Source: Tyto alba (Eukaryota > Chordata > Aves > Strigiformes > Tytonidae). From it: a DNA stretch of 64,000 nucleotides. The notes beneath the pieces were generated by a model. The model was given only the letters and a program-made list of their open reading frames with translations, ran no database searches and had not been told where the DNA came from. Location of the stretch: positions 21,441,323 through 21,505,322 of the forward strand of contig NW_024881272.1 in assembly GCF_018691265.1 (NCBI RefSeq), in the 5' to 3' direction. This document shows, one piece after another, positions 14,082-27,215 of this stretch. The translations under genes were made by a program, and so were the position numbers. Position 1 is the stretch's first letter. The number at the start of each line of letters is the position of its first letter.

Positions 14082-15570
14082 GTATTATGAATTTGTCAGT
14101 TACATGTCTTTGAAAGAGAAACTTGCAGGACTGTAGGTATTTTTCCATGATATAATATAAGAAGATCAGGTAATGACTATCCAAGAGACTAATATGACTT
14201 TGGTACTACAGAAAATCTTTCAGGGTTACATTATAGATGCATGGGTACCCCTCATCATCAAAGCAGCAGGTCAGCATAATGTCAGATTTCTGGGGAAAAA
14301 AAAAAGCAGCACTAGGAAGCCACATCATAAATTTATGGCAGGTAGGCATCTGATAAAATCACTCTAGTAAAATACATCAAGAGTCTAAAATAAGGAGTAA
14401 TTATGTATACATTCATATCTAGTGTGGAAAAAAACACAAAAGCTGTTGAGAAAATGAATCATGCCTTCATACCAAATCTGTCATAAATCAGACAGATTCA
14501 TGCCATAAATGCTATTATTAACATCCATGGTTGTCACAACAGGTACTGACCCAGCCACCTCCTGAACCAAAATAGACTGAGATGCAACAGCTTCAGTTTA
14601 AGAGCCATGTCTCGGTAGTCAGATAAATGGGAATTTCTAAGTATGCACATGGACTCAGAGTGGGGGACTCATTCAGAGGACTGAATTTGAATTAGAAGTG
14701 GACAGAGAAATGTTCACATGCAGATGTGAATCCAGATTAGGTGAACTGGGCTTTACTTTGATATTGACAGAATGCAATTAGTTGTTTCAGATTGAAAGAT
14801 GTTTGACTTTTTTGTATCCTTAGAAAGAGAATGAAAGTCTACAAATACAGAATCAAATTATTTGTGAAAGTGTTGTATTGGTGTATTCAGATGCCATACT
14901 TCCCCAAAATATCCTGGAAACGTTGTAAGATGAATATGATCTGAAGCTACAAATTTAAATCCAACACAGTTCTCCATTTTGGAAACTGATTTTTCCACCC
15001 TCTCTTTTTTTTCAAAAGACATTATGTCTTGAATTGAAATTCTACTAATTTTCGTATTATCTCTCTCAAGCCTCATATGCAGATAATACTCAAATCTGCA
15101 GTTTTGCTGTATAGCATCTCTATCACGTGGTCTCTAGCTCTACCCCATAGGTAAAAAAAAAATCTCATTATATTTTCATCATCCTATATCTCAGTCACTA
15201 AAATACACATTTTAATCTTCTTGTAATACGACTGGAAAAAAAAAAAAATCTGCTAATTTACTAATAATTTTTTTATTGAATGATTCCAGTAGTTCTATTT
15301 CTGTTCTATCAGACATAAACGGCTCATCTTGCTTTTCACTATTGTCCTTAGCTTACCATCAGTCTGGTCTGGTTACATAGCTGTTATGACCAATGATGGG
15401 GCTTTATGGTCTTTTCATAATAAAATTCAGTTCTAGGCATGCAGCTGCATTGCCTTTCCACTTTGGCTCATCATTATGCCACTCCCTAAGGTACAAACTA
15501 TGATTCATTTAATTGACTATTAAACTGAAATCTTCTTTCTCTGATTGGACAGTAATATAAACCTTTAGCC

Positions 15571-15610
15571 AAAAAAAAAAAAAAAAAATTATATATATAA
15601 AAAAAAAAAA
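15571..15610. repeat. A-run / TA-repeat / A-run composite
   Basis: Eighteen A at 15571-15588, then a short TTATATATAT segment, then about twelve A. This is simple sequence prone to slippage. No element body is recognised next to it. Confidence 0.9.
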
Positions 15611-16469
15611 GGTAATGGTTTTGTCATATTGCTCCTCATTGTTAGGTTAGTTGGAAGTGTGTAAACATCCACAAAGCTACTATTTCCGTTTCACGTAATT
15701 ATGATAATTCCTTCCTTAAAACTCAGATCATCAGTAGAAGGAAGCAGAGGGTGGAGTTCTGGTTTGGGAGCCAAACACTGTAATTTTTGAGAAGTATAAA
15801 AGGTTGATAAATTTTTAGGAAGTTTTTAACAAAAAAGGGGAAAACCAAGAAAACTTGATTTTATTAATCTCAAACCAAAATGCTTATTTTTCTTTGGATT
15901 CTTAGATTTTTTTCATTGGTATCAATTTTTTAAACAAAGAAATGGCAGTAGAAAACATGTTTAAAAAAGGTTTGCTGTATAAATGTAAAATAGAACCCTT
16001 TGGTTACTTTCATACCCTCATGCATATTTTATTTGACAGAAAGAACCTACTGAATTCAACCTGGAAATTCTGTTTTCCAGAAAATATCATATTCCATGAA
16101 GAAAAGTCACCTGGTTACAAAATGTTAGACTAAAATTCAGCTGCTGTCTTGCGGGAACCACAGCCCATAACTCTGATGAAAATCAGATCTCCTTTGCTCC
16201 TTCTGTCTGTTATCAACCTCTTGTAAGGAAAATCTATTTTTTTTTATTCCATTACCTCAAATCATAGTGGAGTCTGAGGTCAGTACTGAGACTCCTACAT
16301 GTTATCATAATACAAGTCATAAGAAGTAAGGCAAGACGATAGTTTCTGTTTTTGAAATTGGAAGAAATGTATTTTGCAATTATAGATATATGATATATAG
16401 ATATTAAAGAGGAGTTGTTAAACAAAGCCTTATAACAGGTGTATGTCTAGACTGATACAAAAGGGCTAC

Positions 16470-16491
16470 TTTTTTTTTTTTTTTTTTTTTT
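16470..16491. repeat. poly-T run (22)
   Basis: Twenty-two uninterrupted T followed by CTGCAAAA. No associated retroposon was recognised. A second T-rich stretch with scattered C and G follows at about 16655-16697. Confidence 0.9.
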
Positions 16492-18982
16492 CTGCAAAAT
16501 TAGAACTGAAATGATCCAAATTATAATTTGGACAACAGGCTATAAGAGGCAGTTGACAATTTATAAATCAACGTAAGACTTGGGCATCCAGATTTTGTCC
16601 TTTCAAAAATATTTTCATATGTGCACGTTCATATATACAGAGGGTTGGGTTGTTCTTTTTTTCTTTGTTGTTTCTTTTTTTTTCTTTCTTATTTTTCTAT
16701 GATATTTAAAGTTTACTGTGGAGTCTCAGCTTGTGAATGACAGGGAAATAATTTTCAATGGCAGACTTTCCCTCATTACTTCTTCCTTTTGCACATAGTA
16801 TGGGAAATGTAACCTACCTTAAGAGGGCACCTGAAGATCCTTCATAGCAAGAGTTAGGCGTAACTGTGATGTCTGACACCAACACCTTGAAATCAAAACC
16901 ATGATAGTGTCACAAAAGAGGTCTCAAATGTTTTCCAACAGTTTTCCAAGCAAATTAGAAATACTATTTCTGACAATGTTTTGCCAGTATTTTTAAATAT
17001 CTTCTTGAAATACACTGCAAAACAAAAAGAACCAGCCAGAATCAAAAGAAAAAGATCTAAAATACTCTGCAAATGAACAAAACAAAATAAGTTTGTGATA
17101 TTTCTTTTTAGATAGTTTTTCTGTTTTCCCAGAGAAGGCTTAAAGAAAATCTTGATCTCATTCTGCAAGTTAAAAGGGAGCAATATCCTGGTTACTGTTA
17201 GAGCTTTGACATTCACATAACTGTTTATAAATCTACAGGACAAATTATGCTAACTTATCTTAAAATTGTAGAAATACCTACCATGTACAGCGACAACTAT
17301 GTAAACTCCACATTTATTTTTTTTTATCATCACTGAATTTATTAGCTGACTATCATATGTGACTTCACATGTAGTTGAAATATGCCTGGAAGAGTTACCA
17401 AGCTATTGTCACTTTCATTTAGGTGTGGAAGAATAATTTCTATGATTTCTTTGGGGAATGCTTTCTTTTAAAAAAAGTGTATTGAGTCACAATGAATGTC
17501 AAATATTTAAAAAAGTAAAAGGCAGCATTTAGTGAAAAACTTTCAGCCTTTCAGTTTCCAAGCTCAGCAGTCAAAGGGAGACTTTTCTTCCACACTCTAT
17601 CATTACCCCTTCAGGCCCTCTGACATTTTGACATATCATCATTTCCATGATCTCAAGCATGTATACATTGATTTTTCAATCATTCTCTATTAAACCCAAC
17701 AAAAGAAATTTAATGATCCAATTGAATCAATCCAAGGGAAATAACTGCTAGTTTCAATGCTATTAAAAGATTCATGCTATTGTTACAGTTTTCTTTTTTT
17801 GTTGTTTTGTGAACTGAAATAAATAAAAAGTAGCTTGTTCCCTCCAAAATAAAAAAAAAATAATATTTGAGTGAGAGAATATTGAAGGCCTTTCAGGCAG
17901 TGAAATCATCTGTAGTCACAGTGACTCAAGTTCCCTCCCAGGGCTGGGGAAGAGTACATGGCTGAGAGAGACATAGTACTTCCTAAAAGGACATTTGGGA
18001 TTTCCTCATGTCCATTCAGCTCGGCTGAGCTCTGATGCAGCTTCTTTGTTGTGGTCTCCAGGTCAGTGCAGGAAGGAGGCAGGACCACGACTTACCTTCC
18101 TTTAGGGAAGTAGCTTCTGTACAGAGGACAAAATTCAAGATACATTTGAGATACACCTCTGTGACTGACCTTTGCAATATGGCACAGATAGGATGCTTCT
18201 TGTGGACTAACACAGAAACAGTTACTTTGTGACACAGGTATCTGCCAACTATTTTTCATTAATTTCTTGTATATTGTTAAGAGTCTACCTCTAAATATGC
18301 TGCTTATTGGCATCTTTCCAAAATAAAAGAACTAATATAAAATTTGAAGGGTCTGTACTTCCTTAAAGAGGTCAGAAAAGTCATTATGTCAACTCTGCAG
18401 GGATGAAAGCCTTATATTCTGGTTCCCATACCGGAAGATTGCCAGTCCTGTTGGTAAGCAAAAACTGTCTAAAAAATCCTGAAGATTTGCTCTTTTATCA
18501 GCAGAAACCTTTCTGGCTTAGTTATGTGTACTGCACAGAGTGTTCTGGCATTTGGTGAAAACTTGATGAGCAGATATAAGTGTTGGCAGAGCACTTCCAG
18601 GGAATAGTGAGTGACGGCTGGAACATCTATGCAATTACCTCTTTAAGGACTGAAATAGGAAGCCTTTTCTCTTCCTGTTCACTTGGGGGAAACAACTGTA
18701 CATAACTTATCTTTTCCCTTAATAAGAAAAGATGTCTGTATGGAAACAAAGCACTTGATCTTTGTTTGGGTTCAGTTCAGTAGAGTGTAAGGCCACAGTT
18801 GCACTGAATTCCTTTGTCAAAGATAAGAAGCCTGTGGGTACTTTTATATTGACTTTTCTGACCCCAGACATTCAGTGAAGTTCAAATTCATCTTGCATAA
18901 GCCCTGGAAAAAGTGATTGGCCTAACATAAGTGGATGGTCTCACAGGGTCAGGACCTGAAACCACAGGCACACATGTAGAAT

Positions 18983-19213
18983 ATGGTTAGTCTTGGGCCA
19001 TTTATTCTGTCTACCACTGACTCAGCTGCCCATGGACCCTTGCCACACCCAATAGATGAACTGAATGCAGGTGTTTTGAGAGATTTTCTCCATCATTTAG
19101 AAAAAAAGCAGTTAGACCTTGCAGACAATTTAACTTCGACTCCCCTTTGTAATTTAGTGGCTTATCCATGTTATGACAGTGAAGATCAAAACTGGGCTAA
19201 GGACCATGTTTAG
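18983..19213 (+). other. 76-codon open frame, coding status doubtful
   Basis: The frame opens with MVSLGPFIL and ends at a TAG at 19211-19213. Its composition is unusually even for this window, with stretches such as HPIDELNAGVLRDFLHHLEKK and DLADNL. It lacks the F/K/L bias of chance frames nearby. An AATAAA word lies about 105 bases past the stop (near 19320). I recognise no family, no signal peptide is clear, and no promoter or splice site is convincing. It could be chance, a decayed exon or a fragment of an old retrocopy. Chance is the default. Confidence 0.15.
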
Positions 19214-19966
19214 TTTTAGCCATCTCCCTCTGGCCCACCTCTAAGGTATGTTATAGATGCAGCCTACCTGATTTTGTACAGAGTAAGAGAATGGATTCTT
19301 GAGTCAAAGTATGTATCTGAATAAAATTAAGGGTTTACAGATTTTTGTAGATTACCATTAACTACAAGAAGTTGGATAAGACCTCAGCTTCATAGTCTTA
19401 TCACATCCTTGACTTTGGCTGGTCAAACTTGCAGAAATGTTTGGTTCTCTTGGGGAGATGATTGTGTTAATGCAGCTACACTCGTTCAGTATGTGGGATA
19501 AAAGGCTTATATCAGGAAGTACCAAATTCTGTCCTGTCAGATTCATCACAGCTGCAGCAAGGAGAGAATGAAGGAAGAGGAATTTCAAAACCCAAAAAAG
19601 TGGATAACATTTTGGGGTTTTGAACCTAAGGAAATGAGTCAGTCCTAAAGGAAAAAATAATCTGTATTTGGAAAAGATATAAGAAAGAACTGAGTCTCTC
19701 AAGCTCTCATTTTTTTCTTAGATATTTTCCAAGCACTGAGTCAAACACTTGCAAGGGTGTTTGCTTTCATCCACAGATGCTTATGGAGACTGCCAAGCAA
19801 ATAAAAGGTCCATTTCAATTTTAATGCTTCAAATAAGATGATATAATTATTTGTTAGTTTACAAGAACTTTCCTTTCCTAATCTTATTTTGCATATTTTT
19901 GCAATATGTTGAGTAATTTCGGAAGCTAGCTGGAAACTACTTCCTTCATGGAAGCAGATGCAGTCT

Positions 19967-19999
19967 TTTATTATATCAATCAATTTATTATATCAATCA
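19967..19999. repeat. 17-base tandem duplication
   Basis: TTTATTATATCAATCA occurs at 19967-19982 and again at 19984-19999, giving a perfect two-copy repeat of period 17. It looks like a recent local slippage duplication. Confidence 0.9.
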
Positions 20000-21320
20000 T
20001 GGTTCTCAATATATTCAGAATTTCTCTATGTTTCATACAAATCAGTCTAGAATAATCAGCAACCTGCTGTGCAATGATTGCAATTAAAGTTGTGAAAATC
20101 TTGGCCGTTTCAGTTATAGGCTTTCACAAGAATACTTTCTTTTAGAAGTACTTTTTAACTGATTCACTGTTTGAGCCTGTGGGCCAATGTAAAAATAAAA
20201 TTGTCCGATGACTTTTCATAATATAATTGAAAAATAACTGCATGAATTTGTTAGACACATTTATCAGCACTCACTGGGACATCTATGAAACACAGCTGAA
20301 ATTCACCACATTGTTATTTTCCTCTCAGTTTTTGCAGTAGCTTTCCCTATTCCCACTAGATAATTTTCATATAATCACAGTGATCTAAGAATCAAGTTGA
20401 GTTTTTTTAGCTCAGGAAGTTTCGTTTGCTTGATCATACTTCAAAGCATTTTTAAATTTTGGGAATAAAATAAATTAATGGTTATTTCTTCACTGTTAGT
20501 TTATGCTTTTCCAGAATCCATGAATGATGTTACTAGCACGTAAACCATGATCTTTATGTGTATTTGTGTTAAAATTTTTGATTACAGAAAGCATATAGCT
20601 ACAAAACTTGATCCCTTCACACTTCTGTAACTTTAAGGAATGTTTGAATTAAACATAAATGGTGCCTCTGAGATGCTCCTATTATAGCTGACAGATGCCA
20701 AGGTCTGTACATGATAATGTGTTTATATCATGGAGAAAAACAAAGCTGTATCATACAGAGATTAAGCAGTTCCACAGCTGGACTAGCCAGGCCTGTCTGA
20801 AATAGAACAATAGACACCTCCAATCTGCCATGACATTAAGTTGACAGTCTTTATCTGCCATTGTTACTTAAAACATGGGAAAAGTGTTTCTATGAAAATT
20901 CCAAAAGTTACCGGATGTGCTGCAGTTTCCAGCCTACCATTTGTTTGTAAGGCAGGGTTAAAGCAAACTATAGTTCTGGACCACTTAGTTATACACCAGT
21001 GACCAGAGAATTGCATAGATGTCTCCCAACTCACTGTGTTCCCTGGAGCATGTCCTTTAGACTATTATGCAAGATTTGGACAATGAATCTTTCCCACCCT
21101 CGAAATAAAGGGAAATTCTGAATAGACAAAGTTTCAATCTAATATTGTTCCATTCTCCACAGTGTAAAGAATAATATTTTCTTAAGTATAACTACAATGG
21201 GGTCATTCAGCTTATTAAGGAAAGACAGACTATGAAGATTTTCCAGTCTTAAAGAAAATACACATATCTTCTTTTCTGGGATAAGAATAAAACTGTTACT
21301 TTCAGTGTTTGTAATCTCTG

Positions 21321-21339
21321 AAAAAAAAAAAAAAAAAAA
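21321..21339. repeat. poly-A run (19)
   Basis: Nineteen uninterrupted A followed by CAAACAG. There is no recognisable retroposed sequence upstream, so I treat it as a simple repeat. Confidence 0.9.
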
Positions 21340-22166
21340 CAAACAGTTTTCTGTCCCATGGGAATGAAAGTTTAATGCTGCAGACAGCATAGGTGTATTA
21401 TTCTAAATCATAATATGTTACAGAATTCTGCAGTTCTTTGTAGCATGGTTGTATTTTAATAAGGAAGGATGGAAAAAAAAAAAGGTTTTCATGAACTCCT
21501 GTTTCTTGCACTAAGAAAATAAGGTTTATTATTCAGACTATTTGGATTTTAAATGGGAATTCTTGGAATTACTGATGTTACCTACTGTAATTTGTACATG
21601 TGTATGTACCTATAGAGATTTACATACATAGAACACATTCAGTATTAATTTTATAGCACATCCATATTTAAAAGTAAGGTGCTTTAGGACTGTAATGAAT
21701 GGAAAAATAAATAAATAAAGAAGACTTCAAATAGAATTTACAATAACAAAATACATTCTAAGAATGCTTGATCACCACGTAGTGAAAAAAAAATATAGGA
21801 AAGAACTTCATAATCTATTGTTATTCATTTGTTTCTTTAAATATACTAGCTGTACTTTTTTATTTTGCATAATAATAAAATGTGAGAGCAATTGTGGTAT
21901 TGGGAGTGCAATTAAGCTTCAGCACAAAAGAGGCTGGAGGAGGTACTGAAGTAGTGCTGTAGATTTCAGAAGAAAGGATAATTGAGTGGACCTAATAACA
22001 CTCTAAGTCTTAAGCACCTAAACTTTTTAGTGGCCTGCCTTTGGAACTACTGCAGAGTACTTTTAAGACAAGTAGATGAATGTTTTAAATATCTTGAGAT
22101 TGTGGTGTCAGAGATGTGATTAATTTTCCCCAACCTTCTTACATATGAATATCCTAGTATATGTAG

Positions 22167-22273
<107 letters not shown>

Positions 22274-23247
22274 AAGTGGTACCACTTCAGAGAGAACTGA
22301 GCATTTGTACTGATTAAGATTTAGTTTAAGGAATAAACAAAAAGTAGCCATACTATATTTTCCAAATGATCATTCAATTTATAGAATAACTTAAACCTAG
22401 TTAGAACAATTCTTTACCAAACTATGAACCGACTCCTCCCTCATGAGGAATGGACATTGAAAGGCAAAAGAAAAATCATTACTGGAAGTAGATACTCTAA
22501 TGATACCTGATGCTTAAATTTGGATCCTGTAACACAGTACTGTGCTTCACAAACCTGGAGAATGTTAATTAATCATACTGACAGATTTATAGTTTTTATT
22601 ACAGAATATGGTTACCAGTGGTTATTAGTCATGAGTAGTTTTGGGTCCCAAGAAAGCATCTCATCATTACACCATCTCTCTTTAATCAGTGAATTTTAGC
22701 ATAATTGTTCATTATTATGAGAGAAACAGTTTTTCTGAAGTGTCATTCTGTATAGCCAAATTTAATACATGAGGAGTCTCCCACATTAGAGTAGAAGCAC
22801 CAAAGAATATCTATCCATGAGTTTATTTATCATATAACTATGTGGAAACAAGTAATTTTCTTATTGTGCTGATAAATACCACTTCCTATTCAAGTGGTGT
22901 CAGAGGTCCATGTGTGACTGTTCAAAATACAGCAACCACTGTTCAGCCAAGAATTTGGAATATGGTTCTTTTAAGGAACTGAGTTATGTGTTTTACTCTC
23001 AAGAAACCATTCAATCCTAAATTTTAAGCACATGTTTTTACTTTGTCCCATTTATTTAACATTAATCACATAGTTACTGCTTTGCTGAATGGGGATGATA
23101 TTACATATATGCTTAAAGTTAAGCATTTCATTAAGCATTTTGTTACAACACTTTGCACTGTGCCCTGTAGAACATCTAAAAAAAGGTTTAGAAGATTCAG
23201 AAAGCTTGAGAGAGAACCTAGTGCTTCAGTGTAGCTGTCATTTTACC
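22274..23247. other. non-coding DNA, nothing specific seen
   Basis: Unique AT-rich sequence with no gene. Two overlapping frames of 60 to 63 codons start at 23043 and 23089. They share the same DNA in different registers and show no domain. Confidence 0.65.
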
Positions 23248-23306
23248 TTGATATCAACAGAATTTTCCTAATTTCACCTACTGTAATTGAAATCAATATT
23301 GGACCT
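23248..23306 (+). mobile_element. ancient amniote repeat relic (palindromic-element end)
   Basis: The block reads TTGATATCAACAGAATTTTC, then CTAATTTCACC, TACTGTAATTGAAATCAATA and TTGGACCT. From memory, it aligns along its length with one arm of a common amniote non-autonomous element. That arm runs TTGACTTCAATGGAGTTACT, CCTGATTTACACCAGTGTAA, and ends GAGATCAGAATCTGGCCC. Roughly three bases in four agree. It has no coding potential. The alignment is by eye to a remembered consensus, so the family name is left open. Confidence 0.45.
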
Positions 23307-24248
23307 CACTATAAGACAGACACACTAGGGCTGCTCTGCATCATCATCATCATCACCAATTCATTAAATTGGGGCAGGTTACAAAGTTGTTGCAGTTACT
23401 AAATGATTCATGTCTATTGCAGATAACTTTAGTTTTTCCTACATGACAGCAGCAGAAAGGAGCTGCTGGCAGCTCCTATGAGACAATTGCAAAGTTGTCA
23501 TTAGGAATGAAATTGTTTTACATTTCAGCCCAAGCATATGGAACTGGAAATGTGGAAAAATACAGTTCTAGGTACTGGCAGATACCAGCTATTTTGATCC
23601 CTACGTTTTTGGAAATATATTATTTAAAATTACTTGGATTTTTGTTGTTGTTATTTGATATCAAAATAACACATGAAGTGTCTGTTCTTATTTAAAATTC
23701 ATATTAATAATGTATCTTACCATAGCTAAATTAGTCATGGTAGATTTGAACTCAGTATGCTTCTTTTCCTGCCTGACAATTATTGCCTTCTTTCCTCCCT
23801 CGTATTTTTCTTCTTTACATTTACTTTATTTTTTGAGTGATCCAACTATGCATTGATCATGGTTTTAATATAAAATCTGGAGAGAGATTAGGGGGGGGGA
23901 TGACACAGTACACTTTCTAACACATCTATTTGATAGTCTTACTATCTTTCCATAATAACCTTGTAGCACACATTCTTTGGGATCAAATTTGCTTTTCCAC
24001 ATATTAAAAGATCATTTCTCAGAAATATATCAGATCGCTTATATATTTCACCCTTATCAAAATCCATTCTGTCCTGGAATAAACCTGATAAAGTCTACTT
24101 GCTTTTGTTCCAAATTTCTCACCTGACCACTTGCCACCAGTCTAGAAAGTCTTTTTTAGCAGCTGTAATTCCAGGTCACCATCTCCATAATGTTTCTTAC
24201 TTGTCTCTGCTCTTGCAACTGCCTTTTATCTTTTACTTCTTTTCCTTG

Positions 24249-24281
24249 TTTTTTTTTTTTTTGTTTTTTTTTTTTTTTTTT
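24249..24281. repeat. T-rich tract (14 T, G, 18 T)
   Basis: Two T runs separated by a single G. It is the largest of several T tracts in this part of the window. No associated element body is recognised. Confidence 0.9.
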
Positions 24282-24788
24282 GGTTCAGGTGTGGGAAGAA
24301 AATGTTTTCTTATAATACCACAAATTTCACTGAAATGTTAAAAAAAAAGTAAAAAAAGTACATATTTTGTCTATATTTCTCCCAGTTTTAAGCCACAAAG
24401 TTTTGTATTTGCTTCACTATGTAGTCACTGAAGTAAGTGAGTAGAGGAGTACAGCATGAACAGATTAAGCAAGAGAATGACAGACCCTCGGTTTAGCTGC
24501 AGCACCTCCCAGCAACACAGGAGAGGAAAATGGGTTTGGGTTTGTGTCTCTACCAGCTTTTCTATTTTGGAAGGGTTTTTTGTTTCAAGGCTTCATCTGT
24601 AGTTTGAATCATTGTGTTTGTGCTAATGTCAGGATGCTTTCCAGCCTCACCCTGGCATTGAGAGAACTTTGTTTCTCCGTATTTAGCAAAGCACCTTACT
24701 ATGGAGATAAAAAAAGGTGCAGAAACAGAACACTGAATACCAACTCTCCATTAAACATATTTTTTTTCCTATTTTTAACTCAAGTATG

Positions 24789-24863
24789 TATTAAAAAAAA
24801 ACCCAGACAAACAACAACAACAAAAAAAACCCCAACAAAATAAACAAACAAACAAACCAACCC
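24789..24863. repeat. A/C-rich low-complexity tract
   Basis: Alternating A runs with CAA, CAAA and CCAA units, including three CAA triplets and several CAAA tetramers. This low-complexity type is common in bird DNA and has no evident function. Confidence 0.85.
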
Positions 24864-24898
24864 AGGCCAGAAGCAGAAGAGGAACATCAAAACAAAAG

Positions 24899-25095
24899 GC
24901 CCTTTATGCCTTCAGTGTGAAATTTTCCCTATCAGAAATTCATGTATGTCACTTAATGGACAGCTTAAAAGCAGCATCTGCTTATCAATTGGCTTTTGCT
25001 TTTTATGCAATATTCCAGCTGGGCTGGCTGAAGCACAAACAGGTGAAAATGACTTTTCCAAGGTCGTTCTGTATGAACTCAGTTCATACTAACAC
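24899..25095. promoter_or_regulatory. candidate regulatory element (weak)
   Basis: After the low-complexity tract, about 200 bases of balanced sequence contain TATCAATTGG, TTTTTATGCAATATT (CDX/octamer-like), an E-box CAGCTG near 25016 and an E-box CAGGTG near 25040. The absence of homopolymers and the close spacing of these words resemble conserved non-coding elements. This is pattern recognition only. No conservation data are available, and short words like these arise often by chance. Confidence 0.2.
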
Positions 25096-27002
25096 TTAGG
25101 GCTTGCTTATTCCCAGTCCTTCCTTTAAGCCTGTACATCACGTATGTATTCCTATGTGGTTAAATCTTTGAAATTATGTATTATCTTTTGATGATATATT
25201 CTTTAAGAAATCCAGTTGTTATGAACTGAAATGATATTTACTGTAAAGGCAATGATCTTGTGACTTTATTTGATATGAAGGTGGGTATTCACATTTCCAT
25301 AGGAGTTTCATTGTAATTCAGGATCACTTAAATACTAATTAAGTTGTCTCTTCAAGGTTATTTTATTATAATGCGCATACAGTTCATGGTGGGGGTTTTT
25401 TGCTTCAAAGTAAAATTTAAGCTGATCTGTCATACTCAAATTAAGGTCCTAAACCTCAGACTGTAAAGAGTATATAAGTAAAATGGAGCAAGCAGCATTA
25501 ACTGCATCAGGGATGGAAGAATTTAGTATGTCAGGTGAAAATGTTATGTATTACACAAGAATTTATTAAAAAGAGAGAATACAAAATAAACCCCAAATAA
25601 AAACTATGCTAGCTAACTTCATATCATTTTCAAGAAGAGCTCAGAATGCAAATACTAAGTCCAGAAGTAAGCAAAAACTTTACATACAGGGTTAGTCTCC
25701 TAAGACTGATATAGAATCCTAAAGAAAGGGATGATGGATATCTTGAAATTAGGAGATGTGGGACAGAAGAGAAAGCACAGAATTAAGGCTGTCTTCCTTT
25801 ACAAAAGTATTACAGAGTACTGAGACCCACTTCAGGCAAGTCAGGAGGAACTCCAATTCTTGGGTACACCAGAAATCTTCTGTGTCTTTTCCACAGCTTT
25901 TGACTTACTATATTACTATAATGGGGCATGGTGCGATATTTGAATATCTGTCTATCTGATTACAATTGTAATTAGCTCATATTTACTATAGGAGGATGTT
26001 ACTTATGATATGATGAATATTATTTTAAATACTAGCTGGACATTTAGAAAAGTATTTCATGCCAGAAGTTTCTTTCTCTAGCCAAACTAAACTCCATCTA
26101 TGTAAACCCTTGTAATAGAAATCTGCTTCTTGCAACATTACATCCTGAGAAATTATTTGTTCCTTAAAGGTAAGTGAACTACATGAAATGCAAAATTTGC
26201 ATGAATTTTTTTAACCAATTACTGTTATTCTCATGGGCAAAACATGGCCGATAGATAGACCAGAGGGCAGAAAAACACAACCCTGCAAGAGACTTCCTTC
26301 CTTCTCATTATCCACAGAATATTTTGGTTTGTGATCAGTCCTTTCAGGGGTCCTAGGTTCCTCCTGTGGTCTTCTGTGTTCAGCCCTCAGTCTCAGGTCT
26401 TTCTCCCTGATATAAATCTGTTCAAGTTTAGTAATCAGTTTGCTTATTAATCATGCTTGCCCCTTTTTAAACAGAAGTTCTTACTACCCTCTTCCGTTTT
26501 TCTTCTCTGCTGATAATTTTACACAGATCAAATCTTGTGCCCTGCAGAAAACTAGCTTTCTGTGATCATTACGACTGATTCTTATTTAACTTCCAAGAAT
26601 AAAACTTTGCTGGGTAAAGGATGAAAACCCTTTTTTATGAATAGAATTTCAATCTCAGTTCTTCTGAGTGCTGTTTCCTGGATTTAATTAACTTGTAAAA
26701 TCACAAGAATACATGGATAATGGCAACACAGACTACACAACTGCTAGAAAAAGTGACTTTCAAGCATACCTGACCTCCAAAAGTAGCATACTGAAAATTA
26801 ATAGCAGCTCTTGTCTATCTAATAATTTCTTGTGCCTTCTGCACTCAATGTCACTTAGCTTTGAGTAAAAACCAAACGAAAAACCTGAACAAACTGAATT
26901 AGCTTAAGGTTTTCTTTTTTTCATCATGAGACCTGAGACTTTTCTACTGTAGGAGTATAAAACTAACTATAGAACATGATATAAAAAAACCCTTTTTTTC
27001 AA
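25096..27002. other. non-coding DNA, no gene seen
   Basis: Unique AT-rich sequence up to the CR1 tail. One 67-codon frame at 25756 has no domain. No repeat family was recognised. The last 20 or so bases may be the decayed upstream part of the CR1 insertion. Confidence 0.65.
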
Positions 27003-27215
27003 AATAAGGGTGGTCAAGTACTGGAATAGGTTGCCCTGAGTGGTTGTGGAATATCTGTCCTTGGAGATATTCAAAACTCAACTGAATATGACCTTGAGCA
27101 ACCTGGTCTAACTTCGAAGCTGGCTCTAACTTCAAAGCTGACTCTGTTTTGAGAGAGAGGTTGGACTGGATGATCTCCAGAGGTCCCTTACAATTTAAAT
27201 TATTCTGTTTCTGTG
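27003..27215 (+). mobile_element. CR1 LINE, 5'-truncated 3' end
   Basis: This is the 3' end of a chicken-repeat-1 type non-LTR retrotransposon. The recognisable words in order are GGGTGGTCAAGTACTGGAAT, AGGTTGCCCTGAGTGGTTGT, GGAGATATTCAAAACTC, TTGAGCAACCTGGTCTA, GAGGTTGGACTGGATGATCT, CCAGAGGTCCCTTACAA and the terminal ATTCTGTTTCTGTG, the family's short tail repeat in degraded form. Only the end of the second frame and the 3' UTR are present, as is usual because most copies are 5'-truncated. It is dead: the reading frame is not intact and there is no reverse transcriptase. An internal 18-base duplication (27107-27142) is described separately. This is the strongest single sign that the host is a bird or another sauropsid. 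Confidence 0.93.
27107..27142 (+). repeat. 18-base tandem duplication inside the CR1 tail
   Basis: TCTAACTTCGAAGCTGGC at 27107-27124 is followed directly by TCTAACTTCAAAGCTGAC at 27125-27142, with 16 of 18 bases the same. The remembered CR1 consensus has a single shorter segment here, so this is probably a duplication in this copy or its source lineage. Confidence 0.8.

Larger units (their letters stand above)
23307..24898. other. non-coding DNA with low-complexity tracts
   Basis: No gene seen. A short CAT repeat lies at about 23338-23355, and a run of nine G near 23891-23899. The 66- to 99-codon frames at 23495, 24099 and 24544 run into homopolymer tracts that create runs of F or K, so they are chance frames. 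Confidence 0.65.

Noticed and set aside
16893..17243. 116-codon reverse frame
   Set aside because: Strong F, L, K and I bias typical of AT-rich chance frames; no domain, no start context and no neighbouring exon.
24099..24843. 80- and 99-codon forward frames
   Set aside because: Both depend on long T or A tracts that translate to F or K runs.
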